The notes beneath the pieces were generated by a model that had not been told where the DNA came from, did no database searches, and was given only the letters and a program-made list of their open reading frames with translations. A stretch of 64,000 bases of DNA from Dyella sp. C9 (GTDB lineage Bacteria > Pseudomonadota > Gammaproteobacteria > Xanthomonadales > Rhodanobacteraceae), in NCBI RefSeq assembly GCF_003332825.1, contig NZ_QIRF01000002.1:1-64000 (forward strand). The letters are read 5' to 3'. This document shows, one piece after another, positions 26,647-35,405 of this stretch; the first letter of the stretch is position 1, and the number at the start of each line of letters is the position of its first letter. The position numbers and the translations under genes were made by a program.

Positions 26647-27273
26647 TTAGCGCAACAGCGGTTGCAATGCTCGCCACACGTTGTCGAGCACCAGCGGTTG
26701 CGCGCTGGCCACGGGGTGCAAACCGTCCTCCTGCATGAGCTCCGGCTTGAGCGCGACACCGTCCAGCAGGAACGGCACCAGCGACGCATGCCTATCCTTG
26801 GCGAGGCCCGCATACACGGCGCGCAGGCCGTCGCGATACTGCGGTCCGTAATTCACCGGAAGCTCGATGCCCAGCAACAGCACGCGCGCCTTGGCCTGCT
26901 GGCCGGCATCGATCATCGCCGCCAGGTTGTCGCGCAGCGGACCGAGCGGCAGCCCGCGCAAGCCATCGTTCGCGCCCAGTTCGATCACCAGCACGCTCGG
27001 GCGATACTCTGCGAGCAGCGCCGGCAGGCGGTTGCGACCGCTGAGCGAGGTTTCGCCGCTGATGCTGGCATTGACCACGGTCCAACCCGGCTCCATCTTG
27101 GTGAGACGGTCGCCCAGCAGATGCACCCAGCCGGACTCGACCGGAATGTTGTGCGCGGCGGACAGCGAGTCGCCCAGCACCAGCACGGTTTTCGGCGGGG
27201 CCGCGAGGGCGGTGCCGACGGCCCCCAGCAGGATCAGCCCCAACCAAGCCGGCCAGTAAAGGAAACGACGCAT
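26647..27273 (-). CDS. tesA: Periplasmic SGNH esterase TesA (acyl-CoA thioesterase I/arylesterase)
   Basis: 208-residue SGNH hydrolase with signal peptide ([20 protein letters not shown] to ALA). Block I VLGDSLSAAHNI gives the nucleophile Ser, block III GANDG the Asn of the oxyanion hole, and block V DGLHP the Asp-His pair. Like E. coli TesA it has thioesterase, esterase and lysophospholipase potential in the periplasm. It is divergent from ybbA, a conserved pairing; the two ATGs overlap within CATG at 27271-27274. Its GGAGG lies within the ybbA coding region. Confidence 0.94.
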   Translation of the reverse strand: MRRFLYWPAWLGLILLGAVGTALAAPPKTVLVLGDSLSAAHNIPVESGWVHLLGDRLTKMEPGWTVVNASISGETSLSGRNRLPALLAEYRPSVLVIELGANDGLRGLPLGPLRDNLAAMIDAGQQAKARVLLLGIELPVNYGPQYRDGLRAVYAGLAKDRHASLVPFLLDGVALKPELMQEDGLHPVASAQPLVLDNVWRALQPLLR

Positions 27274-27997
27274 GAGTGGCAGTGCCTCCGCTTTATCCAA
27301 CGGTGTCCTTCTGGACGCGGCCGATGTTAGCAAGTCGGTGCAGGGGCCCGAAGGCCGGCTGGATATCCTCACCGGCGTGTCGCTGCAGGTTCGCGAGGGC
27401 GAAAGCTTTGCCATCGTGGGCGCATCGGGCTCGGGCAAGACCACCCTGCTCGGCCTGCTGGCGGGTCTGGACACGCCCAGCAGCGGGCACATCGTGCTGG
27501 ATGGCCACGCCCTTGAACGCCTCGACGAGGAGGCGCGTGCCGACCTGCGCCGGCGACTGGTCGGCTTCGTGTTCCAGTCGTTCCACCTGCTGCCGGCGCT
27601 CACCGCCGAGGAAAACGTGATGCTGCCGCTGGAGCTGGAAGGCCGCGACGATGCCCGCGCCCGCGCCCGCGAAGCGCTGGAAGCCGTGGAACTGGGCGGG
27701 CGCCGTCGCCACTACCCGGCGCAGCTGTCCGGCGGCGAGCAGCAACGCGTGGCGATCGCACGAGCGTTCGTCCACGGGCCGCGCCTGTTGTTTGCCGACG
27801 AGCCCACCGGCAACCTCGACCAGCGTACCGGCCATCACATCAGCGACCTGATGTTCGCGCTCAACCACGACCATCGCACCACCCTCGTGCTGGTCACCCA
27901 CGACCAGCGGCTCGCCGCGCGCTGCACGCGCCAGGTGGAGCTCGACAACGGACGCGTGGTGAGCGGTACGCGCCCTGCCGCGGCGGTGTCGCCTTGA
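27272..27997 (+). CDS. ybbA: ABC transporter ATP-binding protein YbbA (LolD/MacB-like)
   Basis: 241-residue ATPase with Walker [11 protein letters not shown]-loop, ABC signature [15 protein letters not shown] and Walker [13 protein letters not shown]; the last is diagnostic of the LolD/MacB/FtsE-type export/mechanotransmission class. It partners with the large FtsX-type permease 28 bp downstream. The start ATG overlaps the start of the divergent tesA; AAGGA is suitably placed inside tesA. The exporter's substrate is unknown, with links to lipid or lysophospholipid handling suggested by the tesA neighbour. Confidence 0.94.
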   Translation: MSGSASALSNGVLLDAADVSKSVQGPEGRLDILTGVSLQVREGESFAIVGASGSGKTTLLGLLAGLDTPSSGHIVLDGHALERLDEEARADLRRRLVGFVFQSFHLLPALTAEENVMLPLELEGRDDARARAREALEAVELGGRRRHYPAQLSGGEQQRVAIARAFVHGPRLLFADEPTGNLDQRTGHHISDLMFALNHDHRTTLVLVTHDQRLAARCTRQVELDNGRVVSGTRPAAAVSP

Positions 27998-28025
27998 GCC
28001 GCGGCGGCCACGGCGAGGGGCGCCG

Positions 28026-30509
28026 ATGAAGCTGCTGCGCTTGTCCTGGCGCAGCCTGCGCCGTGAATGGCACCTGCCGGAGCTGCGCACGCTCGGCGCC
28101 TCGCTGGTGCTGGCCGTGGTGGCCCTGGGCGTGGTCGCCACGCTGGCCGCACGCATGGAGCGAGGCGTGTTGGCCAGCGCCGCCGAGCTGATCGGCGGCG
28201 ACGCCGGCATCAGTTCGCCGCAGGGCCTGCCGCCGGCTTTCGCCAGCGAAGCGGCCAGGCTGGATCTGCAGGTCACCCGGGGCGCCGGCTTTCCCAGCGT
28301 GGCATTCGCGCACCAGCAGAGCCAGCTGCTCGATATGCTGGCCACCGATGGCAGTTATCCCCTGCGCGGCACGCTGGAGTTGCGCGACGCGCAGGGCCAC
28401 AGCCTGGTAGGCCATGGGCCGCCGCCGGGCACCGTCTATGTCGATCACCGCGCGCTGGTCGCGTTGGGGCTGCGCCTGGGTGACACGGTGCAACTCGGCG
28501 GCCGTGACCTGCGCATCGGCGCCGAGCTGATACGCCAGCCCGATGGCGGCGAGTTGGTGGCTATGGCGCCCCGTGCGCTGATGAACATCGGCGATGCCGA
28601 GCAGGCCGGCCTGCTGGGCGTGGGCAGCCGCGCCCGCCACCGCCTGCTGGTGGCCGGCCAGCCCGGCCCGGTGCAGGCCTGGCGCGACTGGGTCGCCACC
28701 CAGGCCTTGCCGCAGGGCGCGGAGATGATTACGCCCGAGCAGACCCAGGAGCGCATGCGCAGCGCGTTCGACCGCGCCAGTTCGTTCCTGCGCCTCACCG
28801 CCCTGCTCTCGGCCTTGCTGGCCGGCGTGGCCATCGCCTTGGCGTCGCAACGCTACGCGCGGCGCAAGACCAACGAGGTGGCCCTGCTGCGCGCGCTAGG
28901 CACGCCGCGGCGGCGCGTACTGGGGTTGCTGGTGGGCACGCTGGGGCTCCTGGCGGTGCCGGCCGTGGTCGTGGGCGCCGCGCTTGCGCTGAGCCTGGCC
29001 CAGTTCACCTGGAGCTTCGCCAGCCAGCTGTTCTCGGCGGTACCCACCACGCTTCCGATAGGACCGGCCATCGCCTCGGCGGTGATGGGGCTGGCGGTGC
29101 TGGCCGGTTTCGCCCTGCCGCCGCTGGCACGGCTGGCCGAGGTGCCGCCGGTCGCCGTGTTCCGCGAGAGCGCGGCGCGGCGTGTGCGTCGCTTCGATGC
29201 GCTCTACCTGGTGCCTGCGCTGGTCGCCCTGCTGCTGATCTGGAGCCAGAGCGGCTCGGCCAAGCTGGCCGGCGTGCTCGCGGTCAGCCTGCTCGGCGTG
29301 GCCGTGGTGGCCGCCCTGCTCTCGGCCCTGTTGCTGTGGATTGCGCGGCGCGTGGCACCCGGTGCCCATCCGGCGCTGCGGCTGGGACTGGCCGCGCTGG
29401 CCCGTCGTCGCGGCATGAGCCTGATCCAGGCCACCGCGCTCAGCCTGGGGCTGGTGGCCCTGCTGTTGCTGGCGATCGTGGCGCCGGCCCTGCTGGAAGG
29501 CTGGCGGCGCGAGCTGCCGGCCGACACGCCCAACTGGTTCGTGCTCAACCTGCAGGACGACCAGCGTCCCGACTTCGAGCAGACCCTGGCCCGCATCGGC
29601 GGCACCAGGCTAAACATGGCGCCGCTGGCGGTGGGCAAGCTCACCGCCATCAACGGCCACCCGATCGACCCGTTGCAGTTCAAGGACGAGCGCGCCAAGG
29701 AATGGGCCGACCGCCAGCTGCGACTGTCCTGGTCCGACGAACTGCCGCCGCGCAACCAGGTGATCGCGGGGCAGTGGCCAGGCCCGAACCCGCCGCAGGC
29801 CGAGGTATCGGTGGATGTGATGTGGCGCGACATGTTCAACCTCAAGGTGGGCGACACCATGAGCTTCGATGTCGGCGAAGGCCACATCGACGCCCGCGTG
29901 GGCAGCATCCGGCGGGTGGACTGGACCTCGTTCCGCGTCAATTTCTTCCTGGTGTTCGACCCGGCGCATGCCAGCCAGCTGCCGCACACCTGGATCGCCA
30001 GCTTCTACCTGCCGCGTGGCCACGCCGAGGACCTGGCCCAGCTCTCGCGCAATTTCAGCAACCTCAGCCTGATCGACGTCGATGCCATGCTCGATCGCGT
30101 GCATGAACTGGTCGACCAGGTCAGCGGCGCGGTGCGCTGGGTGCTCGGCTTCAGCCTGATGGCCGGCGCCCTGGTGCTGGCCGCGGCGCTGGCGGCCAGT
30201 GCGCAGGAACGGCGCCATGAGGCCGCGCTGCTGCGTACGCTGGGCGCACGTCGCAGCCAGCTGCGCGCGGCGGCCGCCTGCGAATTCGCCTTGCTGGGCC
30301 TGGTTGCCGGCCTCACCGCCGCGTTCGGCGCCGCGGGCACCGGCGTGTGGCTGGGCCACAGCGTGTTCCACATCGAGGGCTTCGTGCCGCCGATGCTACC
30401 CCTGCTGGTGGCCGCACTCGGCGCCGCGGTGGTAGTGATGCTGCTCGGGCTGGCTGGCACGCGCCGCGTCAGCCGCACCTCGCCCATGCGCCTGCTGCGC
30501 GAAGGCTGA
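28026..30509 (+). CDS. ybbP: FtsX-type ABC transporter permease YbbP
   Basis: 827-residue permease with about ten membrane helices. An N-terminal helix (about 20-40) and a periplasmic MacB-core-like domain (about 42-240) precede three helices (about 255-375), with a central pair, a second periplasmic domain (about 495-680) and three C-terminal helices (about 700-815). This is the duplicated FtsX layout of YbbP. It pairs with YbbA and ends 9 bp before the next gene, so ybbA-ybbP-permease are likely one transcript. Confidence 0.93.
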   Translation: MKLLRLSWRSLRREWHLPELRTLGASLVLAVVALGVVATLAARMERGVLASAAELIGGDAGISSPQGLPPAFASEAARLDLQVTRGAGFPSVAFAHQQSQLLDMLATDGSYPLRGTLELRDAQGHSLVGHGPPPGTVYVDHRALVALGLRLGDTVQLGGRDLRIGAELIRQPDGGELVAMAPRALMNIGDAEQAGLLGVGSRARHRLLVAGQPGPVQAWRDWVATQALPQGAEMITPEQTQERMRSAFDRASSFLRLTALLSALLAGVAIALASQRYARRKTNEVALLRALGTPRRRVLGLLVGTLGLLAVPAVVVGAALALSLAQFTWSFASQLFSAVPTTLPIGPAIASAVMGLAVLAGFALPPLARLAEVPPVAVFRESAARRVRRFDALYLVPALVALLLIWSQSGSAKLAGVLAVSLLGVAVVAALLSALLLWIARRVAPGAHPALRLGLAALARRRGMSLIQATALSLGLVALLLLAIVAPALLEGWRRELPADTPNWFVLNLQDDQRPDFEQTLARIGGTRLNMAPLAVGKLTAINGHPIDPLQFKDERAKEWADRQLRLSWSDELPPRNQVIAGQWPGPNPPQAEVSVDVMWRDMFNLKVGDTMSFDVGEGHIDARVGSIRRVDWTSFRVNFFLVFDPAHASQLPHTWIASFYLPRGHAEDLAQLSRNFSNLSLIDVDAMLDRVHELVDQVSGAVRWVLGFSLMAGALVLAAALAASAQERRHEAALLRTLGARRSQLRAAAACEFALLGLVAGLTAAFGAAGTGVWLGHSVFHIEGFVPPMLPLLVAALGAAVVVMLLGLAGTRRVSRTSPMRLLREG

Positions 30510-30518
30510 GCCTTGAAC

Positions 30519-31631
30519 ATGACGCCGTGGTTCAAGCGCCTGGCCAACGAGCGCCTGCTCAGCGGTTTCGGCCTGCTCGCCATCGTCCTGGCGGTGGCCG
30601 ACCCGCACCCGCTGGCCGACTACCAGCGCTGGCTGCAACTGCCCACGCTGGGTGGCTTGCTGGGCCTGATGATCTGCATCCAGGGCATCCGCGAGAGCGG
30701 CCTGGTGCAACGGCTGGCCGCCGCGCTGGTGGAGCGCGTGCACAGCCTGCGCGGGCTGGGCCTGCTGCTGGTCTGCGCCACCGCGCTGCTCTCGATGGTG
30801 CTCACCAACGATGTCAGCCTGTTCCTGCTGGTGCCACTCACCGTGGCGATCGGCCAGATCTCCAACCTGCCGGTGATGCGCATGGTGGTGCTGGAAGCGC
30901 TCGCGGTGAATGCAGGTTCCACGCTCAGCCCGATCGGCAATCCGCAGAACCTGCTGCTGTGGCAGTACGCCCACCTGCCCTTCCTGGACTTCGTGCACGC
31001 CATGCTTCCTGTATTCGCCACCATGTTCGTGCTGGTCGCGCTGCTCACCCTGGCCTGGATGCCACGCGGACGCGTGGTACTGCACGCCGAGGACATCGAC
31101 GGCCATCCAGTCTCGGTACCGCAGGCGGTGCTGTCGATCGCCGCGCTGGCCAGCATGGTGGTGATGATGGAGCACGGCCACGCCGTACTGGGCGCCGGCC
31201 TGCTGCTGGTACCGTTCCTGCTGCTCGAGCGCAGCACGCTGGCACGCGTGGACTGGCTGCTGCTGGCCACCTTCGCCGCGATCTTCCTCGGCCTGGGCCA
31301 TTTCGCGGAACTCACGCCAGTGCAGCACGCGCTGGACAGCCTGGACCTGGACAACCCGCTGACCCTGTTCGTGAGCGGCATCGTTGCTTCCCAGCTGATC
31401 AGCAACGTGCCGGCCACGGTATTGCTGCTGCGCCATGCACCAGATGCCACTGCGCTGGCCGTGGCGGTGAACGTGGGTGGTTTCGGCGTGGCCATCGGTT
31501 CGCTGGCGAACCTGATCGCGCTGCGCCTGGCCCGGCAGCCGCGCGGTGCGCGGCTGCTGCACATGGTCTCGGTGCCGTTCCTGCTGGTCTGTGCGCCGCT
31601 GGTCTATCTCGTGTGGCGCTGGCTCGGCTGA
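30519..31631 (+). CDS. SLC13/ArsB-NhaD (ion transporter superfamily) permease
   Basis: 370-residue inner-membrane carrier with about eleven helices. It has the duplicated ion-transporter superfamily pattern: TNDVSLFLLVPLTVAIG plus GSTLSPIGNPQN in the first half and ISNVPATVLLL plus GGFGVAIGSLANL in the second. Substrate (dicarboxylate, sodium/proton, oxyanion) cannot be told from sequence. I chose ATG at 30519; a TTG at 30513 is in frame. It sits directly behind ybbP and ends 8 bp from a convergent gene. Confidence 0.85.
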   Translation: MTPWFKRLANERLLSGFGLLAIVLAVADPHPLADYQRWLQLPTLGGLLGLMICIQGIRESGLVQRLAAALVERVHSLRGLGLLLVCATALLSMVLTNDVSLFLLVPLTVAIGQISNLPVMRMVVLEALAVNAGSTLSPIGNPQNLLLWQYAHLPFLDFVHAMLPVFATMFVLVALLTLAWMPRGRVVLHAEDIDGHPVSVPQAVLSIAALASMVVMMEHGHAVLGAGLLLVPFLLLERSTLARVDWLLLATFAAIFLGLGHFAELTPVQHALDSLDLDNPLTLFVSGIVASQLISNVPATVLLLRHAPDATALAVAVNVGGFGVAIGSLANLIALRLARQPRGARLLHMVSVPFLLVCAPLVYLVWRWLG

Positions 31632-31639
31632 GCCCGGGA

Positions 31640-32419
31640 TCAGTCGTCGTCGCGGTCGTGCGGCACGCTGACCTTGCCGCGCACGCCGGAGTGGCTGATG
31701 TCGCCACTGCCCTTGGCACCGACACTGAAGTCGCCGTTCACGTCGCGCACGCGCAGGTCACCCGAGCTGAGCGTATCCACGCGCACGCTGCCGCCCACAT
31801 CGCCGAGGGTGACGTCGCCGGAGCCCATGCTGCCGATGCGCACATCACCGGTGACGCCACGCACCTTGAGGTCACCCGAACCGATGGAGCCCAGGTTGAG
31901 GCTGCCGACGTCGTTTACGTCGACATCGCCCGAATTCATGCTGAGGCCGACCGGGCCACTGATGCGCGTGATATGGACATCACCGGAGCCCACCTTCGCC
32001 TGCAGGCTGTGCAGGCTCGATATCCACGCGTCGCCGGAGCCGACATTGAGTTCCACCGCAAGCTGAGCGGGCAGCTGCAGGTTGATCTGCAGGTCGGCAT
32101 AGGTCTGGCCGAAGAAGTTGACGCTCACGTGATTGCGGTTGGCGCCTACATCGATGATCAACCGATCACCTTCGCGACGCGGGGTGATCACCAGATCGTC
32201 CAGCAGCCTCGGGTCGGATGCGCAGGCACGACCGGTGATCGCCCCCCCCTTGGCGCTGTCGCTACCGACGAGGTGCAGGTCGTGGCTGTGCAGGTCCACC
32301 TGCACGGTGCGCACGCCGGCGAGGTCGAGCGTGAGGTTGCGTGGTGCCTCGTATTTGCATTCATCGGCGTATGAGGCCAGCGGGGCGAGCAGTAGTGCAG
32401 CGAGCAACAGGCGGCGCAT
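31640..32419 (-). CDS. Exported DUF4097-like beta-solenoid protein with seven SGD repeats
   Basis: 259 residues with signal peptide (MRRLLLAALLLAPLASYA). After residue 125 the chain consists of seven units spaced about 17-20 residues, each with a SGD turn (VGSGDAWI, VGSGDVHI, MNSGDVDV, IGSGDLKV, MGSGDVTL, LSSGDLRV, KGSGDIS), as in right-handed beta-helices of the DUF4097/DUF2807 putative adhesin type. Two Cys residues lie in the N-terminal part. GAGGAAG precedes the ATG. Function unknown; the C-terminus is highly charged (PHDRDDD). Confidence 0.85.
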   Translation of the reverse strand: MRRLLLAALLLAPLASYADECKYEAPRNLTLDLAGVRTVQVDLHSHDLHLVGSDSAKGGAITGRACASDPRLLDDLVITPRREGDRLIIDVGANRNHVSVNFFGQTYADLQINLQLPAQLAVELNVGSGDAWISSLHSLQAKVGSGDVHITRISGPVGLSMNSGDVDVNDVGSLNLGSIGSGDLKVRGVTGDVRIGSMGSGDVTLGDVGGSVRVDTLSSGDLRVRDVNGDFSVGAKGSGDISHSGVRGKVSVPHDRDDD

Positions 32420-32564
32420 GGGGGCTTCCTCGGGTCAACGGATGTCAGTGGGATGATCTGCCCGGCAAAAAGGTTGAAAGCGGCCGTCCATCACTTTCGT
32501 TACGGTCAACCTTCACCGTCAAGCGGCGTTTGAGACACCACGACCAACGTGGAGACGTTCCCAT

Positions 32565-33122
32565 ATGCAACGCAAGACACTGCTCGCCACCACGCTCGCC
32601 CTGTTCGTCGCCGGCTCGGCTTCGTTCGCGCTGGCCCAAAGCAATCCGCCCGCCCCGCCGGCGCCGGCTGCCAAGGCCGCCCCAGGCACCCCGGCCGCCA
32701 CGGGGCCACGTGGCGATGGTCCCGGCTTCGGGGGCCCCGGTTTTGGCGGCCCCGGCTTTGGTGGTCGCGGTTTCGGTGGCCCTGGCTTTGGTGGTCCAGG
32801 CTCGCCGGTCATCTCCGACCTGCGTTCGCTTGAGCGCCTGTACGTCGAAAGCGGTCGCGCCAAGGAACTGCCCGCCCTGTACAACGAAGTGCTCGGCAAG
32901 TCACAGGATCCGCAGGTCCGCACCTACGTGTATCACCAGCTCGCGCGCGCGCAGTCGCTGCCGGCCAACCCGGACCAGGCCATCGCCACCCTGCGCAAGA
33001 GCCTCGACGAGAACCTGGCCAACGAGGCGAAACGTCGCGCCGACTTCGAGAAGATGCGCAGCGAATGGGAGCAGCGTCGCGCCGCAGGCGGCAAGCCCGC
33101 CGCCCCCGCCGCCCAGCCATAA
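32565..33122 (+). CDS. Exported protein with GFGGP repeats, function unknown
   Basis: 185 residues. A signal peptide (MQRKTLLATTLALFVAGSAS to ALA) leads into a Pro/Ala-rich segment, then six GFGG-type repeats (about residues 47-76, imperfect DNA repeats at roughly 32720-32805). A helical C-terminal region follows (LRSLERLYVESGRAKELPALYNEVL, LARAQSL) that resembles a TPR-like pair. The tail is Ala/Pro-rich. I recognise no family. The start has GGAG at good distance and the gene ends at a strong terminator, so it is a real single-gene unit. Confidence 0.78.
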   Translation: MQRKTLLATTLALFVAGSASFALAQSNPPAPPAPAAKAAPGTPAATGPRGDGPGFGGPGFGGPGFGGRGFGGPGFGGPGSPVISDLRSLERLYVESGRAKELPALYNEVLGKSQDPQVRTYVYHQLARAQSLPANPDQAIATLRKSLDENLANEAKRRADFEKMRSEWEQRRAAGGKPAAPAAQP

Positions 33123-33137
33123 CCACAAGAAGAAACC

Positions 33138-33160
33138 GGCGCCACCGATGCGGTGGCGCC
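33138..33160 (+). terminator. GC-rich hairpin ahead of the main terminator
   Basis: A perfect 10-bp stem GGCGCCACCG/CGGTGGCGCC with a 3-nt loop starts 16 bp after the stop codon. It forms a tandem with the terminator at 33168-33203 and probably protects the mRNA end. Confidence 0.5.
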
Positions 33161-33167
33161 AAGACCT

Positions 33168-33203
33168 GAGGCACGGGAACCCCAGAGCCCGTGCCTCTTT
33201 TTT
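33168..33203 (+). terminator. Rho-independent terminator
   Basis: Perfect 10-bp stem GAGGCACGGG/CCCGTGCCTC with a 10-nt loop, followed by six T. The last T is also the first base of the reverse-strand mazG stop codon, so terminator and mazG end abut. Confidence 0.92.
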
Positions 33204-34018
33204 CAGCCTTGCCCGCGCTCGGCCTGCTTGGCCCTTTGCCACAGCGCTTCCTGCGCGCCGAGATCACGCTCGGCCAGTGGCCTGCCCTCGTCCTGCGCCA
33301 ATTGCTCCATGTGGCGAAAGCGCCGCTCGAACTTGGCATTGGCATGGCGCAACGCCTGCGAGAAATCCACGCCGGCATGGCGGGCCAGGTTGGCCACCAC
33401 GAACAGTACGTCGCCGATTTCGTCCTGGAGCCGCTGCGGATCCCGGCCGTTGGCCAGCTCGGCGCGCACTTCGCCCACCTCTTCCAGCAGCTTGTCCAGC
33501 ACGGGCTGCTCGTCGGGCCAGTCGAAACCCACGCGTGCGGCACGCTCCTGCAGCTTCACGGCGCGCGTCCATTCCGGCAGCCCGCGCGACACGCCAGCCA
33601 GGGCGCTGGCATCGTGCTGCTCGCCGCGAGACGCGCGCTCGGCCGCCTTGATGTCTTCCCACGCCTGCTTCTGTGCGTCCAGATCCTCGTAACGCTCCTC
33701 GCCGAACACATGCGGATGACGGCGAAGCATCTTGTCGCTGATCGCATGCGCCACGTCGGCGAACCCGAACAGGCCCGCCTCGCTGGCCATCTGCGAGTGG
33801 AACACCACCTGCAGCAGCAGGTCGCCCAGTTCGTCGCGCAGTTCAGGCCAATCCTGGCGGTCGATCGCGTCGGCCACCTCGTAGGCTTCCTCGATGGTAT
33901 AAGGCGCGATGGTGGCGAAGTTCTGCTGCACGTCCCACGGGCAACCATTCTGTGGATCGCGCAGACGAGCCATGATCGCCAGCAGGTCGTCGAGGCTGTG
34001 TCGCGCGGTGTCGCTCAT
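33203..34018 (-). CDS. mazG: Nucleoside triphosphate pyrophosphohydrolase MazG
   Basis: Cytosolic all-alpha NTP pyrophosphatase that removes non-canonical or oxidised nucleotides and lowers ppGpp in E. coli. 271 residues with two tandem MazG domains. The first has the metal-binding EEAYEV, ELRDELGDLLLQVVFHS; the second has EEVGEVRAEL and LQDEIGDVLFVVANLARH. The ATG at 34018 overlaps the cysQ stop (ATGA). Third gene of nudE-cysQ-mazG, three enzymes that clean up nucleotides. Confidence 0.95.
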   Translation of the reverse strand: MSDTARHSLDDLLAIMARLRDPQNGCPWDVQQNFATIAPYTIEEAYEVADAIDRQDWPELRDELGDLLLQVVFHSQMASEAGLFGFADVAHAISDKMLRRHPHVFGEERYEDLDAQKQAWEDIKAAERASRGEQHDASALAGVSRGLPEWTRAVKLQERAARVGFDWPDEQPVLDKLLEEVGEVRAELANGRDPQRLQDEIGDVLFVVANLARHAGVDFSQALRHANAKFERRFRHMEQLAQDEGRPLAERDLGAQEALWQRAKQAERGQG

Positions 34019-34842
34019 GAGGCTTCCAGGTCGGCCGCCTGCAGGCGCGCCTTCCAGTCGACCGACACGTCGCCGACGGCGATGAATTCCGGATTGATCA
34101 GCGAGTCGCCACGGTTGTAGCGAAGTGGTTCGCCGGCGAGGTCGAGCACCGCGCCGCCGGCTTCCTCGAGCACGCTTTGCGCCGCCGCGGTATCCCATTC
34201 GCTGGTGGCTCCCCGGCGCAAATAGACGTCCGCCGCACCACGCGCCACCAGGCAGAACTTCAGCGAGGAACCCAGCGGCATCGACTGGTAATCATCGCCG
34301 ATCAGCTGTTGCAGCAAGGCCGTGCCGGCGCCGCCATGCGAGCGGCTGCCCGCCACCGCCGCAGGTACGTTCAGGCGACGCGTATCGATGCGCTGCCAGG
34401 CCGCCCCCACCTTTGCCTGCATCCAGGCACCCTGCCCACGTGCGGCGGCATACAGCTCGCCGGTGACCGGCGCCAGCACCACGCCGAGCACCGGCTGATG
34501 GTGCTCGATCAGTGCGATGTTCACGGTGAACTCGCCGTTGCGCTTGACGAACTCACGGGTCCCGTCGAGGGGATCCACCAGCCAATAGCGGTCCCATTCG
34601 CGCCGCTGCGACCAGGGTGCCGTGCGTGCTTCCTCGGAAATCACCGGCAACACCGGCTCCAGTTGGGCGAGGCCAGCGGTAATCACGCGCTGCGCGGCCA
34701 GGTCAGCCGCCGTCACGGGAGAGTGATCGTCCTTGCGCTGGACCTCGAAGTCCTCGCCATAAACCACCAGGATGGCCTCGCCGGCGTCGCGCGCGATCGC
34801 GGCAACCTGCTGCAGCAAGGGGGAAAAGGGAGCATGCGTCAT
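34015..34842 (-). CDS. cysQ: 3'(2'),5'-bisphosphate nucleotidase CysQ
   Basis: Magnesium-dependent phosphatase of the inositol-monophosphatase fold that converts PAP (from sulfate assimilation) to AMP. 275 residues, with the metal motif DPLDGTREF, second signature EWDTAAAQSVLEEAGG and N-terminal SPVTAADLAAQ. Its ATG overlaps the nudE stop and its stop overlaps the mazG ATG, both as ATGA, so translation of the three is coupled. Confidence 0.95.
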   Translation of the reverse strand: MTHAPFSPLLQQVAAIARDAGEAILVVYGEDFEVQRKDDHSPVTAADLAAQRVITAGLAQLEPVLPVISEEARTAPWSQRREWDRYWLVDPLDGTREFVKRNGEFTVNIALIEHHQPVLGVVLAPVTGELYAAARGQGAWMQAKVGAAWQRIDTRRLNVPAAVAGSRSHGGAGTALLQQLIGDDYQSMPLGSSLKFCLVARGAADVYLRRGATSEWDTAAAQSVLEEAGGAVLDLAGEPLRYNRGDSLINPEFIAVGDVSVDWKARLQAADLEAS

Positions 34843-35396
34843 GTCGGTATGAACCGGCCGGCGAGGTATTCGCGAGCCATGAAGAGGGCGGCGATGGAGC
34901 GCCCTTCGGTAACGTCATCGCGGGCGACCAGCGTGTGCAGGTCGGAGAGCTTCCAGGGCACGACCTCAAGTTCTTCCGGCTCGTCGCCTTCCAGTCGCTC
35001 GGGATAGAGGTCCTGTGCGAGCACCACGTGCGCCATGTGGGTCATGTACGAGGGCGAAAGCGAGAGGTTGTGCAGGATCTTCAGTCGTCGCGCGCCATAG
35101 CCGATCTCTTCCTTCAACTCGCGATCGGCGCCCTGCTCGACCGTCTCGTCACGGTCCAGCCGTCCCTTGGGCAAGCCCAGTTCGTAACGACCCACGCCGG
35201 CGCCGTATTCGCGCACCAGCAACACGGTTTCGTCGTCGATCATCGGCACGATGATCACGGCGCCAAGGCCGCTGCCTTTCAGGCGCTCGTAGATGCGGCG
35301 TTCGCCGTTGGAGAACTCCAGGTCGAGCTGCTCGACATGCAGGAAGCTGCTGTCGTGCACGTCGCGGGTCGCATGGATGATCGGTGGCTTGTGCAT
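34839..35396 (-). CDS. nudE: ADP-compounds hydrolase NudE (Nudix)
   Basis: 185-residue Nudix enzyme hydrolysing ADP-ribose, Ap3A and NADH-type substrates. The Nudix box is GLPKGRLDRDETVEQGADREL then KEEIGYG (about residues 92-120). The N-terminus KPPIIHATRDVHDSSFLHVEQL matches NudE. First gene of the nudE-cysQ-mazG unit, a conserved order in this order of bacteria, and 9 bp downstream of a HisN-like gene on the same strand. Confidence 0.94.
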   Translation of the reverse strand: MHKPPIIHATRDVHDSSFLHVEQLDLEFSNGERRIYERLKGSGLGAVIIVPMIDDETVLLVREYGAGVGRYELGLPKGRLDRDETVEQGADRELKEEIGYGARRLKILHNLSLSPSYMTHMAHVVLAQDLYPERLEGDEPEELEVVPWKLSDLHTLVARDDVTEGRSIAALFMAREYLAGRFIPT

Positions 35397-35405
35397 CGGT
35401 GCATT

